Source: Gnetum montanum
Lineage: Eukaryota; Streptophyta; Gnetopsida; Gnetales; Gnetaceae
Reading direction: 5' to 3'
Length of the DNA: 64,000 bases
Assembly (NCBI GenBank): GCA_015680685.1
Contig: MNCI01005887.1
Span: 544,152-608,151, forward strand
Of the stretch, positions 1 through 11,517 are shown piece by piece; position 1 is the stretch's first letter, and every line of letters begins with the position of its first letter. The notes under the pieces are model-generated. The model made no database searches and was not told where the DNA came from. It saw only the letters and a list, made by a program, of their open reading frames with translations. The position numbers were made by a program, and so were the translations under genes.

Positions 1-540
1 AGATTTACTTTTTAATGCCTTTTATTTTTACTATGTCATTTACATTCCTTAAGTCTTTCAATATTACAATATCCATTAGTAAGGAGGAATGAGTACAACT
101 AGTTTTGAGTGTGAAGTGTAATTGTTTGGTAACCCACTAGTGACTTTACTTGATTGACTTAGTAGTAAAGTTACTTGGTAATCCCAATAATAATTACATC
201 AACCTATGATGTGTATAGAAAACCAAGAACAAATACTTATCGCTAATAGGCTAGAGTAGCTTTATATTTCCATTATACTTAGTAATAGAGTTTACATTCG
301 TTTTCACTATGATTACACTTAGCACACTTAAGAGCCAACAACATTATTTAATTGTATTCCTCACTAAGAGTTAGCCTATACATTCCATGCTTCACTAACT
401 TTGAGTGAGAAAACAACAATCAAAAACTTCTTCTCCACTCACTACTATACTTACATTGTCCATCCATGGATTACAATCTAGTCGTGCATGAATGCATGTG
501 ACTTGTATGGTTGAGTGTTGGAATCCTCTACTACTCATCA
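1..540 (+). repeat. 3' part of a C-type gypsy LTR, cut by window edge
   Basis: The stretch aligns by eye with the last part of the solo LTR at 52234-53086 in the same orientation. Shared pieces include 'cttggtaacccactagtg' style runs near 130, the gap-filled 'ccaatgat'-like segments, and the end 'gtatggttg...ctcatca'. It stops at TCATCA at 540, which is the terminus of every LTR of this family in the window. The left end lies outside the window, so the target-site duplication cannot be checked; CTTAG at 541-545 would be its right copy. No coding remains follow in the flank, so it may be a solo LTR. Confidence 0.72.
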
Positions 541-1167
541 CTTAGTATAAGTTTGACATTAATTAATTTCAACTCTTTGAATCTACAATTAATGAGTTAT
601 TTACCACAAATTATAAAGCCTTTACAACATTGCTACTTTAAAGAAGTTGAATTTTTGTAGTTTAAATGAAAGCCTCAATAGTGTGTTGGATATTTAGAAT
701 CCTAATAATGATTTGTTTGATTCATCAAAGAGATGAGTATCATGTTTTATTAATATTTGACATTCCTATATGGTGATCAAAGTAAGCAAATATTATTTGG
801 TCTAAATTCAATTAAATATTAAGTGTTAATTACTCATTAGATATATAGAACTCTATGATTTAAATTGCATAGATATTGCTCATACCTCAAAGGTTTAGAT
901 TTATTTATACTTAGTTCATTTAAGTTTACTAGTATGAGTTTTGCTACTTCCATTTAGGTACTAATGGCCTTAGATGTCTCTTAGACAAAAAAGAAATTTC
1001 TTTGTTCATTGTTTCTTCAATGTTTCATTATCCAAAATTCATAGATTTGGTGTTGTAGCTCTTTACATAAGTTTTAGCTATCCGTCACAAAGTTTTGTTT
1101 ACAAATAACCCTCATCTTCAACCATCTACACAACTTGAATGTTGTTTTCATCATCTTAGTGGTGTTG

Positions 1168-1313
1168 GAACCTTCAAATAATTGTAATATAGGTACACCT
1201 CAATATATAGTGCAATTATGACTTTATAACTTAGCATTGCCCACCAGAATCAAGCCCATGACTTTGAGCTTTCAAATCAAAAATCTTACTACTAGGCTAA
1301 CACCTTATTGTTA
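1168..1313 (-). repeat. tRNA-derived SINE (family S1), copy 1
   Basis: Read on the minus strand, the copy begins AACAATAAGGTGTTAGC, then carries a degenerate A box (consensus over copies TTAGCTCAGTGGTAAG), a B box like GGTTTGATTC, and an A/T-rich tail with 'gggtgtac'. The same unit recurs at 4951-5083, 6790-6952, 6971-7127, about 14190-14360 and 22985-23110. A box, B box and a constant unrelated tail are the usual layout of plant tRNA-derived SINEs. This copy is diverged. Confidence 0.6.
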
Positions 1314-2039
1314 TTGACTGTGCTATTTGAGAATTTCTTTATGCTATTTTCTCATCTAAATGTCCTTAGCGTTCTCTTCTTTGATACTTTTAAACAATCT
1401 TCTAACATCTTTTATACTTTCAAACAATCTTCCTATAACTTAAATATTGTATAAAGTCATAGTTATTTTAAATTTTTGACTATTGTTCATTTCTAAAGTC
1501 ATTTTTTTAATAAGCAAAGAGTGAACATCCCATACTCTTGAACATTTATAGAAAATTTAGGGAAAAAAACATTTATTAACCATCTTGCATTAACACTAGG
1601 GCATTGAAAACATTGTATGCAAAAAATAGAATCATCACACAAAAGCTCATACTCATCATACCGTTTCAATATTAGTGGATGCCTAAACTATCATATTAAT
1701 GAACCATTCAAGCACCTTAGCATTTAGTTTAAACAAATCTTCACCATCAACATTTTTATTATCTCCTCTATCATTATTCAAATTCATCCCTTTAATTTTT
1801 GCCTAATAAAAGCAACTTAACATTTAACTTTTACAATCTTCACTTTTAAGGTGTTTAATATCTCCTTTACCACTATTCAATTTTTTCCTAGCATCTCCTT
1901 TACCATTATTCAATTTTGTCCCATCAATTTTTCCTAATGCATGCTTTTTGATGACATTTGTAAACCATGCTTTTTTATGACATTTGTAAACCATTGAGGA
2001 CATTGAAAACATTGTGTACAAAAAATTATATTGTCACAA

Positions 2040-2190
2040 AGAAACTCATGCTCATCTTGCTAAGGAAGATCTTGGAAGGGTCGGTCGAAGCAAAATCTTA
2101 ACCTTTCTTTTGAGGTTAGTCGCTGCATCCAATTTTGAATCAAGTCTTACGACATGGAAGCATCTTACTATTACTCCAGGTGGTGGCCCC
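2040..2190 (-). repeat. Diverged SINE-like relic (family S2)
   Basis: The segment is similar in order and wording to 9690-9845 ('ctcatcttgctaaggaag', 'cttaacctttcttttgag', then a B-box-like 'caattttgaatcaag' and a run ending in 'cttactattactcca'). On the minus strand this gives a tRNA-like head with A-box- and B-box-like parts. It is strongly diverged, so the call rests on colinearity with the better copy. Confidence 0.35.
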
Positions 2191-2704
2191 CATTGTGTGC
2201 AACTCATGACTTAAAAATAAGTAGATTATTGTTGTCCTTTACTATCCACTATTGAGTTTATTAAAGAATTAGAAATCGAATTAAAGGGGAAATAAAAAAT
2301 TAAAATTTACAAATTCCTTCCCTTCGGGAAGAAAGATAACGGTAGTGATGACTGATTGTTCCATTTACATACAAGACTTGTACATCAAGTTAATTGATGT
2401 GCATAATACACCATGAAGTCCTGAATCCATTTGCAAAATAGGGAAAAGCAATTTAGTTTAAAGATTATTGGCAGACTGCAGATCACTCGGAGATGTACTG
2501 ATAAAATGGTTATTAGGTAGCATTATCAAGTACCAAAAGATCATACTCGTTACAGTAAAAAATCAGCCCTTGATGAATGGAATCTGATCTTGAGGGATAG
2601 ACATAAAACAAAACTTTTCCGAATTGCATGTAGGGATGTCTACGATAATGACACAATTTAACAATTGCAGGATATGAAACAAAACTTTCCCCAATTAGAT
2701 GCAG

Positions 2705-4144
2705 TCACCACCGCCGAACCAGGGAGAAAAGAAGCTGTAAAACACAGAGTAAATAAATACGGTTACAGAACAGTATGTTAAACTTTAATCAAGAACACAA
2801 ACAAATGAGAAACCATGCAGTAAGGAAATGAGAAATTATGCCAAAGGAAGACAAATTCATACCTCTAAAAACTCAAAGGGACTACCACTCTTGTACTGAC
2901 TACTTTGGTCTGTACTCTTTCTGAAAATTGGGGAAATTACAGAAAAAATAAATCTCCATCCAACAAGTAAAATAAGAGTGCCCGCCATGGAGATCAAAAC
3001 ATTTGATACTGCTGGAAAGAACCCAAATTTGAGTCCTTCAATGATCAAACCCAACTAATAAACACACCAGCAAAATAATTTCAGTATTTAAAATGTAAAC
3101 AAGACTTGAAAACGTGGCCTAATAACAGGAAACATAAACGTTTGAATGGATATGGGAAGGCACATATACCGGAATGCCTACTGCCCAGGACTTGGTGGCT
3201 GCAACAAGAGCTTTGCCCTTGCCATTACCACCTAATGCATCTTCCTTGAAACCATCAAGGAAAAACGCACCCAGAACCCATCCTGAAGCACAACCAGAAA
3301 CAATTACCATTTGCAGGAATAATACTTAACATAAACATCAATAACTAAGCAGAGTTTTCAGGAAAATTGAATCCAGCATTTTATTTTTTATTTTTTATTT
3401 TCTATACAGCAAAACAGTCACGGAAACCTGTGAAAAACAACGAATATTAAGCTTACCTGCAAATAGATTATCAGTAGAACCCACAGTATCCCAGCACAGG
3501 ACAGGCAAGCCCTGGTTTGCCCTAGAAATGGCCGAGAATGCAAGCAGTGACAGTCCATCTCCTATTCCCAAAACAAGAACGCCCCTTCGCATGCCAAAAC
3601 AAACCACACCAAATTCCCAACCTCATTTCTCAACATCAAACCCTTGCTGAATTCCAAACAAAAAACATTAGGGAAAAAAAGGGGCGAAACCCTGAACTCA
3701 AGGTAAATCTCCAAACTACCTCCAATTACGCGGCAGGATGCCAGGTTTCTCCTCGGATTCCTTGTCCAATCGAATGACCCCTTCTACAGAAGCATCCTCG
3801 CTCTCCAGCGACACAACCTGCAAAAGCTCAGGATCCTGCTCTGGCTTCTGCTGCTGCCGTTTTGAAGAAGAAATTCCTGGATTCCCAGTTGCAGTTGCAG
3901 TGGCATCTTCTTTCTCGGCAGATGAAAAGACTCTTGTGAATCTAAGCCGCTTTACAGTTGCAGTAGGGCGTGGCCTGCTGATAAAAACGCTGCGGATTGG
4001 TCTTAATGTGCAGCGTTTGAGTGAGAAATGCCGTGGATTTGCAGAGCTGAGACTGATGCTTGGAAAACGAGAAGAGGACGCCCATGACGCCATTGATAGA
4101 GTTTGTGCTGTAGCAGCAACACAAGTTGAGCTTTGTAGAGACAT
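2705..4144 (-). CDS. DUF3054-family membrane protein, chloroplast-targeted (five exons)
   Basis: Proposed exons, read right to left: 4144-3720, 3584-3457, 3282-3170, 3054-2863 and 2734-2705. All junctions are GT/AG and in phase, giving 295 residues. Residues 1-140 are rich in S, T, R and A and look like a plastid transit peptide plus a linker. The rest has the DUF3054 pattern: a GVLVLGIGDG helix (about 143-160), a DTVGSTDNLFAGW segment (about 175-187), an ALVAATKSWAVGIPLGLII helix (about 206-227) and a last hydrophobic helix ending in LLVGWR (about 255). The charged tail ends LVRRW; that 30-nt last exon is my choice because it gives a plausible C-terminus, whereas reading through exon 4 stops after FLEV. 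The start at 4144 has a good context (AACAATGTC). The function of the family is unknown; the membrane location in the plastid is inferred from the transit-like N-terminus and the helices. Confidence 0.82.
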
Positions 4145-4454
4145 TGTTTTGACAGGTAAACTGTTGTTGTTGATGAAGATTCTTGCGAAGACGAGAATTT
4201 GCGGAGAGGACGAGATGATTGTCTCTGTAGCTGTGCTGTGCTGTGCCCACCTGTTTTGTGGAAATTATTTGAGAGGCAGCCACAAAATTGAATTTTGGCA
4301 TATTTTTCTTTTCAGTGCAGCAATGGCGGCTGTTTTTTGAACTTATCCTGTTCAAATTCGGTCGTCTTTTAAAATAGGCAAAGCTCTACATCCGTCTTCC
4401 TTAAACGTGATAAATTCCTTTCAAAAAAATTAGGAAATTCGGAGCACAATTTCA

Positions 4455-4545
4455 GTGTAGTCTCGGGAGTGGACGTAGGTATCCACCTGAACTTACAATT
4501 TCTTTTGGGAGATGAGTGTTTTAAACACTAGACTACACTACCAGG
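4455..4545 (+). repeat. Possible copia LTR remnant
   Basis: The run 'gagtggacgtaggtatc' followed by 'cacctgaac' resembles a segment (GAGTGGACGTAGGCA...CCGAACCACG) that I remember as widespread in R/U5 regions of plant copia LTRs. No second LTR, PBS or coding part is seen nearby. It could be coincidence. Confidence 0.28.
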
Positions 4546-4696
4546 TACAACAAATAATTTTTTTATGCCGTTTAGAAAACTTTTTTAACAATATTTATCC
4601 TTAACAATATTTATCCATGTATAATATTTAGTCAAATTACAAGCATTAAACTCTTAACTTTAAGTTTTTAAATCAAGAGTCCTACCAAATATCTAA

Positions 4697-4892
4697 AATG
4701 AATAGAACTTTTTAACTTAGTATTGTTTAACATAATCTATCTCATAATGAATAGAACTTTTTAACTTAGTATTGTTTAACATAATCTATCTCATAATGAA
4801 TAGAACTTTTTAACTTAGTATTGTTTAACATAATCTATCTCATAATGAATAGAACTTTTTAACTTAGTATTGTTTAACATAATCTATCTCAT
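4697..4892. repeat. 49-bp minisatellite, four copies
   Basis: The unit begins 'aatgaatagaactttttaac' and repeats at 4697, 4746, 4795 and 4844, a constant period of 49 bp. The four copies are identical by eye. The array sits inside sequence that looks like a decayed S1 SINE: 'tttaaatcaagagtcctacc' lies just left and 'gtgtcttaccaatg' just right. The near-perfect identity points to recent expansion. Confidence 0.95.
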
Positions 4893-4950
4893 AAATTGGA
4901 ATTAAAGTGTCTTACCAATGCGCTTATGGTTCATTGTATTTTAACAAATA

Positions 4951-5083
4951 TATGTTGGAACAATACACCCCCCAAGATATACAGTCTAAAACTTTATAAC
5001 TCAACATTGCCTACTAGAATCAAACCCATGACTTGAAGCTTTCAAATCAAGAGTCTTACCATTGAGCTAATACCTCATTGTTA
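4951..5083 (-). repeat. tRNA-derived SINE (S1), copy 2
   Basis: The minus strand reads AACAATGAGGTATTAGCTCA (A-box region), then GGTAAGACTCTTGATTTGAA, then a B box GGGTTTGATTC, then a tail with TTATAAAGTTTTAGACTG and a 'ggggtgta' stretch. It is one of the clearer copies of the family. Confidence 0.68.
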
Positions 5084-5414
5084 TTTTAACAAATATAGTT
5101 GTTAGACCCGAAAAAAATATTAATGACGAGCAAAAAAAGTATATCACAAGCTTAACACTAAGTAGACATCATTGAAAAAATTATATGGAAAAAAATTTTG
5201 ATTTTAGGATTGTTTACTCATATGAACAACCTTACACTTGATACATTAAAAAAATAAGTGAAGAAAATTAATTGTTACTAGGAAGGAAAGTCTCAGTTCT
5301 AACAAAATTTACATCACTTTTCAACATCCATGCTTGAACTTAAAATAGCAAAATGAGTCAATATAGAGAGTCGTAGTTTAATACCAATATTTGTATCAAA
5401 GCAAGAAAGTGGTG

Positions 5415-6043
5415 TCACTTGTGAAAGATCTTCACCTCATCACTTGTTATTAATCTTACATCAATAATCTTTACCATCAAGTATAATCTTCTTGTCAACA
5501 CAAGTTTTAATCTTCGAGTTAATAGTACTTTTTCCAAATAAGAAAAAATTGTCTTATGAGCTATTTGTGGATGTTGCTTAATATTTTCTCTAATACCAAT
5601 AAAAATATGCATATAAACTTCTCTCTTCTTTGAATTCTTTATTACCATCTGATTATTTTTATTGTTGACATTAACTTGATTTTTTGTATCTTTAACTTCA
5701 ACACATTTTTTTCTCCTTTTTTTTTAAGAATTTTTTCTCTTAAGTAAAAAATAACAAGCATTAAACGAATGTCCTCCGCAATGGTAAAAGTTGGAAGAAC
5801 TAGGAAGATTATAATATGTAATTAGCTGACTTATGTTGGAAGAACTAGGAAGATTATAATATGCAATTGGCTGAATATAAGTCGTTTTCCTTGCTTGTAA
5901 TACCAATTCCTTTTTACAATTGAGAAAGTTGATTTAAACAAAAAAAAGCATCTACAAAAACCAAAGGTTGTAGAAATAGCCTGCATATGCATAATGAAAC
6001 TAAGAAAACTAACAATTTCTTGCTTGGCTTTCTGAAAAATCAA
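5415..6043 (-). pseudogene. Possible decayed retroelement gag with zinc-knuckle-like motif
   Basis: Three short minus-strand frames run through this stretch. One contains NFYHCGGHSFNAC, which resembles the C-x3-GH-x4-C half of a retroelement zinc knuckle. A 45-bp direct duplication (starting at 5790 and 5835, 'gttggaagaactaggaagat') lies next to it. No RT or integrase motif is nearby, so this may be an isolated gag scrap or chance. Confidence 0.22.
5790..5879. repeat. 45-bp tandem duplication
   Basis: Two copies of a unit starting 'gttggaagaactaggaagat' begin at 5790 and 5835. They differ at a few bases near their ends. Confidence 0.8.
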
Positions 6044-6789
6044 TGAAAGATTATGTAACTTGACAAAATATAGAATTTTAACATATTATTCAAATTAGAT
6101 ATCAAAATCTAGAGCCCACTTATGAATGATCAACACCACATGTTTATTTATAAAAGACCCTATATCTAGGGCATGCTACACCATAGAAGCATTGTCTAAC
6201 TCAACAAGTAGAAAAAACATAAGAATAAAACCTAGCGTAAAGGACTTGGATGTTATATTTTTTCATTGCATCATTTAACTACAAAACAAAACTCAAATTA
6301 TGATGTAGGTAACCCAAAATTTGAATAAACACATATTGTGATGAAAGATCAACAACCAATGGCTCATATACATCATTAGGAAGAACAAAATTGAGTGTTT
6401 TACTTACATCAACATCACTAGAAAAAGGTGTCATAGCTTTTTTTCTTACTAACTTGTAAATCTACATTTTGAGAATCAATGAAAATTTCTGCATTGATAA
6501 AAGAAGCAAAAATTTTAACATTGGTTGAAGAAGATAGAAGTAATATAGAATTTCCCTATGGGGGATTCTAGAGAAATCAAATATGCTAAAAAATTTGAAA
6601 AGAGAAAATTCAGATCTGCTAAAGAATACCAAATTTGCTAAAAAAACATCAAATCCACTAAAAAATCAGATTCAATGGAGAAACATCAAATCCATTATAA
6701 AAACATAAAATTCACTAAAAAAATCATATTCATGTCATATAGAAAACACTCTTGTGTAAATTTACTCTTTAGCACATGTAGCCAACATG

Positions 6790-6952
6790 GGGGTGTTTGA
6801 TGTTGAAACTCTAAAACAATTATCATATAAGTACACCCCAAGATGTATAATCTAATTAGAACTTTATAACTCATTATTGCCCACCAAAATCAAACCTATG
6901 ACTTGGAGTTGTTAAATGAAGAGTCTTACCACTACGATAACACCTCATTGTT
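6790..6952 (-). repeat. tRNA-derived SINE (S1), copy 3
   Basis: The minus strand has AACAATGAGGTGTTATCG at the head, a degraded A box, the B-box-like AGGTTTGATTTTGGTGGGCA, and the tail with TTATAAAGTTCTAATTAGA and 'ggggtgtac'. It lies head to tail with the next copy. Confidence 0.65.
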
Positions 6953-6970
6953 CTATCCTTTAAAATTTTG

Positions 6971-7127
6971 AAGGGTGTTCAAATCTTGAAATAGTTGTAA
7001 TATAGTTACACCCTAAGATATATAGTCTAATTAGAACTTTATAACTCAACATTTTCCATCAGAATCAAACTCTTAACTTGGAGCTTTCAAATCAAGAGTC
7101 TTTCCACTAAACTAACACCTCATTGTT
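6971..7127 (-). repeat. tRNA-derived SINE (S1), copy 4
   Basis: It has the same structure and orientation as the preceding copy, separated by about 18 bp. The head is AACAATGAGGTGTTAGTTTA and the B box is AGTTTGATTCTG. The tail TTATAAAGTTCTAATTAGAC matches copy 3 exactly over this run. Two adjacent copies in the same direction could reflect insertion into the A/T-rich tail or a local duplication. Confidence 0.65.
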
Positions 7128-8369
7128 GGGAAACTAGTCTAATAGATCCAATGGATCTCTATGAATGTAAGTAAAAATTTCAATTTCAATAGTACCAATA
7201 GTGCCAATGGTAGCATAACTTAACTACTAAGTCTACTACTATGCAAATGCTAGGTTATGAGTTCAAGTTGTTGTTAATGTGCTATTATATTATGGCTTAT
7301 ACTCTAACTTGATTCTACCAAAGTATCATTTTAAATGTATGTATTGGAATATGTTGGGCTAAAAATTTTGATTTTAATAGGGGGTATTTGGAACCCAAAA
7401 GAATGGATTAAAAGTTTCATGCAGATCATGTGCAACAACTGAAGAGAGTTGGCAAAGACCAAACAAAATGCATAATAAGCAAAAAAAAACTAGAACACAT
7501 TGTAAAAGCTATTAAATATTAACTGCAAATGAGTTAAAAATGACAGACATCAAAAGCAACACAAAGCTCTTTCGAGGAATTTCACCCCTCATCAATGTAT
7601 CTTTGATGTTGGATATATGCCAAAAGCAGGGATGGCAGTAGATAATTTATAGGAAAAACTTGGCTCTTTCTAAAAAAAATAGTGGTCACATGTTTGGAAA
7701 AAAAATAATAACCCTCACATTTGCAGGTGTGAGGATGGGCCAACAATCTACAAATCAAAAAGATATAAATATCATAATTGAATTTGTTGCAAAATCAAGA
7801 ACCTTAGTAGTTTGAAAATTTCTCCAGTAGACGATAGATCTGGGGAAGACATTTATCAAACATGAATCTTGTTGCTAGAGCCACAAAAGTTCAAGGTCCT
7901 CATATTTAAGGATTTAATCAAGGACTAAAATCCATGATAAGAATGAGAGGGATCCTACTAGTGATGTACATGCTTCCTTGAAAATCCTAGAGGAGAGCAA
8001 CTAATATGAAGTAGAAACTTTCCATAGCATCATTTGATTAACTAATTATACTTAGTTATAAGTTGGGCACACACAATTTAGTCCAAAAGAATCTGAATGT
8101 CAATGCCACCAGATTTAGTATGTGGTCCTTCAAGTGAAACCACCACTTCTTTGCCTTTCTAACAAATTGCCTAATGATTTATATGAATCTATTATTCAGG
8201 AAAATTTCTAGAAGGTATTTTTTTGTGTAAATTCTAGGTTATTTAACTCATTCCTCAAGTTTTTTGAATCATTTAAATTTGGTTTAGAAATATCAAGGTT
8301 TGGATGTTGTCAATGCTCATTATTTGTCAAACTCATTTTTGCTAGTGAAATTTGTTGATTTAATGATGG

Positions 8370-9270
8370 TTTCTAAGGCCCTTGATATCAATGTTTTCAA
8401 TCATCATCATTCTTTATTAATTATGCACATGTAGACTCCCTCTTTTAATCTAACATCTCCTAAATTTCAAAAGGTTCCTTGTTTTATTAAATTGCTAAAT
8501 CTTCCATTAATTCTTAAAAAATGTTGAAAGGGATATTGTTTCTCATATTAGGCCAATCAAGTATTCTGAAACCCTTGCTACTACTAGTGGTTTTCATAAA
8601 ATTCGATATATGATTAAAGTGGATCTTGATTTGCTTAAGCAAGAGATTTTTCTGAATGCTAGCAAAATTGATTATGCGCAAAAGATTGTTTATTACAATC
8701 TTCAAAAGTCATGTTACTATTATCATCGAGAGGGTCACATGTTTGATTCATATCATTTTATGTTGTGAAAAAAGGCAATGCAAGCATGTCAGCAACAAGC
8801 TATTGTAAATGCTACTAAGGTCTCTTCTACAAATGTTATAAATCGTACTAAGGTTTTTTCTACAGATGCTACAAATCCTACAATGATTTGTTCTATTAGC
8901 ATTTCAATAGTTAGCCCACCACTTTCTTTTACTATTGTTCAATAGAATGTCTCTTCAAGGGGATTCTGATGAAATCAATTTCAAAAAATTCTTCAATGAC
9001 TAAGGGGAAACAAATATATGTTCCTCAGGTTTCACAGAATCTTATTGTTAACTCAAATGGCTTTCAACTAATTCTTTGTAATAAAAAATGTCGATGAAGT
9101 TTATCTAGTATTAATTACATGTCAAATCTTCAAAATAAACAACATATTCAAGATATTTTAATTTCTAGTAATTCATTTGTAACTATTGGCCAAGATATGA
9201 AGATAATATCTTTTGATAATGTTGATTCTATTGACAAGGCGAGGGCTTTCTCCCCCTTCATCCAATGTTA
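8370..9270 (+). pseudogene. Decayed LINE ORF1-like sequence (CCHC type)
   Basis: Joining frames, the plus strand gives a line like plant L1 ORF1: LPLIL, then DIVSHIRPIKYSETLAT, then IRYMIKVDLDLLKQ, then KSCYYYHREGHMFDSYH. That matches the family order of a DUF4283-type domain, a conserved 'YA-R-hydrophobic-VD' strand and a zinc knuckle ending in GH. Frames are broken by stops and shifts. A matching C-terminal LINE piece lies at 10628-10720. There is no visible RT between the two. Confidence 0.4.
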
Positions 9271-9480
9271 ATCTTTTCATATAATATTAGATTTCCTACC
9301 CCAGAGGAAAGATTTTTCAAGTTTGGTTTAAGGATGAAAATCTAAAAAGACATCCCAACATAATTAGGCCTTTTCTTTTTATTGATTTGGAGTTTCTCCT
9401 ATCTACATCACTCCTCTACTTTTGTACTCTCGATTTTTATATTTAATATATTTATTTTTTGGGTCCAACCCCCTAAAGAG

Positions 9481-9620
9481 TGACTATATTAAGTACACCC
9501 TAAGACATAGGAAACATGATAAATTATAAAGAAATATAATGATACCTTAAGTGTTAGCAAACTAGCAACCTCTTGCCTAACAAGATAATAAGTTAATCAT
9601 TTGAGCCACCTATCACTAGC
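9481..9620 (-). repeat. SINE-like unit with another tRNA-like head and S1-type tail
   Basis: The minus strand begins with a tRNA-like GTGGCTCAAATGATTAAC (A-box-like) and GCAAGAGGTTGCTAG, then a B-box-like part. It ends in 'TATGTCTTAGGGTGTACTTA', which resembles the tail of the S1 SINE copies. If real, two different tRNA heads share one tail. Divergence is high. Confidence 0.35.
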
Positions 9621-9624
9621 TTAC

Positions 9625-9845
9625 CATTGATATCATCATCATTATCATCCTAGCCTTTGTTCCAATAAAATGGGGTTGGCTAAAAGGATCATCACATGAA
9701 GCCACAGTGCTCATCTAGCTAAGTAAGTCCTAGAAGGATTGGTAGACCAACAAAAGCCTAACCTCTTCAAGTGGCTACACCTAGGCTCAAACTCGAGTCT
9801 CCAACTTGAGAAACAAGCACCTTACCATCACTCCAAATGACTATC
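9625..9845 (-). repeat. SINE-like element S2 with (ATG)n 3' end
   Basis: The minus strand has a head with TGATGGTAAGGTGC (A-box-like) and GAGTTTGAGCCTAGG (B-box-like). It ends with AGCCAACCCCATTTTATTGG and then ATGATAATGATGATG. The last part resembles the 'TGGGGTCGGCT' plus trinucleotide end I recall from plant Au-SINE and RTE elements. Related relics are at 2040-2190 and 53575-53725. Confidence 0.5.
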
Positions 9846-10627
9846 TTTAGGCTTATAGTTGATATAATGGTTTATATTCAAAACTTAGATTTCAACAAAA
9901 TAAAAAAATAGCAAATGTGTCATTAATATCTACAACATTATCATTTGATTGATTACCTTATTAATTACCTTAATAAGGTATTACATCCAAATTTTCTAGA
10001 TAACAAAACTCAAAGCTATCAACACATCCCTTACCATACAAGGTAAATGCAACCTACTATAAGTGTTCCATCACAAGACTGCTTTGCTACTACCAAACCT
10101 ACAAGTGAAGGTAAGCATTAAATCCACAACCTTTTTTATGAGAGATAAGTGTCAAACTACCAACTTAACCATATGTTTATAACATCACTATTTGGTCAAG
10201 TGAATTTCTTTTTTCCATTTAGCTAACTTTTGTTATGATAAAATACTAATCACAAAGCCAATAGCTTCTTTTGCCTTTATCATTACTTGCAAGAAACACA
10301 AACTCATCATTATCAATTACAAAGGGAAAAAAATTATATCATTGTTAAAATCTTGAGCAACATCAAATTCTATCTACTTTTCTATAGTTTTTTCAACTAA
10401 TTTGCTCAGTTGTAAAGTTAAGCATATGTCTATTTAACTCTACAAGTTAACAAAAAAGTTTCTACTTTCTATTTGAAAGTCTATCTCAACCAAATATTGT
10501 AGATGGTTATCAACATCAACAAAGCTTAAAGTAATTTGCTCACCTATATTTACTATTTCAAATTTATTTTTTTTTTCGGTCTTTATTACATAAAGGTCTT
10601 TTTGTTGAACATCAACTAATGCTTCTT

Positions 10628-10720
10628 AGTTTTGATAATCCAATTTGTCCAATTTGCTCTCACAAAGATTCTATTAAACATATTTTCATTTATTGCTCTT
10701 TCACTCAACAAGCTTGGTAA
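10628..10720 (+). pseudogene. LINE RT C-terminal zinc-binding remnant (zf-RVT type)
   Basis: The plus frame reads CPICSHKDSIKHIFIYCSF and then TQQAW before a stop. The spacing C-x2-C-x7-H-x4-C followed by a W is the pattern of the zf-RVT domain that closes plant L1 reverse transcriptases. With the ORF1-like remains at 8370-9270 it suggests one old LINE whose RT core is gone. Confidence 0.45.
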
Positions 10721-11383
10721 TGATGTTTTTTAGTTCCTGAACTTCAAAAATGTCAAAATTCTTCTACTTATGTCATTTATGCAAGGACAATAAATAATGG
10801 AACTTTTAATACTTTTTAGAATATGCTTAGGTTTGATGTCCTTTTTTTGCATTTGAAAGCACACATGCTGTGACTTATAAGAGACATTCTACAATGCAAA
10901 ACTTCCATTTTCAGCTAAAGTTGAATCTTTATATGAACTTTGATTTCATGGTAAGAGAAGGAAGCACCCTATGGATATTAATTCTCTCTAACGTAAATTG
11001 AAAGATGCTCCTTTGGCTATTCCTCAATTTCTTCTTGAAGATTTATAATTTTTTATCATCTATGATTTAGACTTATTGTTTTTTAAAAAACATTATAACA
11101 AGCCTCCTAGTGAAACTGAAAACCTAAAAGGGCAATTCTAACATAGACCACAAAAAGAAGATTTGTCAAGATTGGTTGTAAAGGTTAACACTAATATTGG
11201 CACCCCCAAAACTACTAAGCCTTTTCTTTCTCTCTTACTATTGTTATTGGTATTTTAAAGCTTTAATGTAATGCACTTTGCATCTTGTTACCTCATCATG
11301 ACCCAAGTATCACTTATATAGATGTTTTGTTGTTGATTAATAATAACTATTTTTTTGTTTTTGAGAGTCTACCATAACAACTA

Positions 11384-11517
11384 TAGAAGTTCAACAAAAT
11401 AAGAAACACATCTTCTTAAGCAACCTTTGTTAAAATTACTATGATATTTATAGAAATTCAACAAAATAAGAAACACATCTTCTTAAGCAACCTTTGTTAA
11501 AATTACTATGATATTTA
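11384..11517. repeat. 67-bp tandem duplication
   Basis: The unit containing 'ttcaacaaaataagaaacac' and 'ttcttaagcaacctttg' occurs twice with a period of 67 bp. The copies differ at one base near the start ('agaagttc' versus 'agaaattc'). Confidence 0.92.

Larger units (their letters stand above)
541..2704. other. Intergenic, AT-rich, no gene seen
   Basis: No ORF here resembles a known protein. The stretch holds one SINE copy (1168-1313), a second SINE-like relic (2040-2190) and a diverged duplication: the segment near 1604-1660 ('gaaaacattgtatgcaaaaa') is repeated near 1993-2055. Short local repeats of 'atctcctttaccattattc' type occur between 1750 and 1920. The rest is low-complexity A/T-rich DNA. 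Confidence 0.6.

Noticed and set aside
3738-4340. 200-codon plus-strand frame
   Set aside because: It is antisense to exon 1 of the DUF3054 gene; the minus-strand reading has a transit peptide and correct splice phases.
4697-4892. CRISPR-like array
   Set aside because: Units are directly adjacent with no spacers, and the genome is a plant nuclear one.
1168-7127. Functional tRNA genes at the A/B-box sites
   Set aside because: The sequences do not fold into a full cloverleaf by eye, recur in many diverged copies and carry a constant non-tRNA tail.
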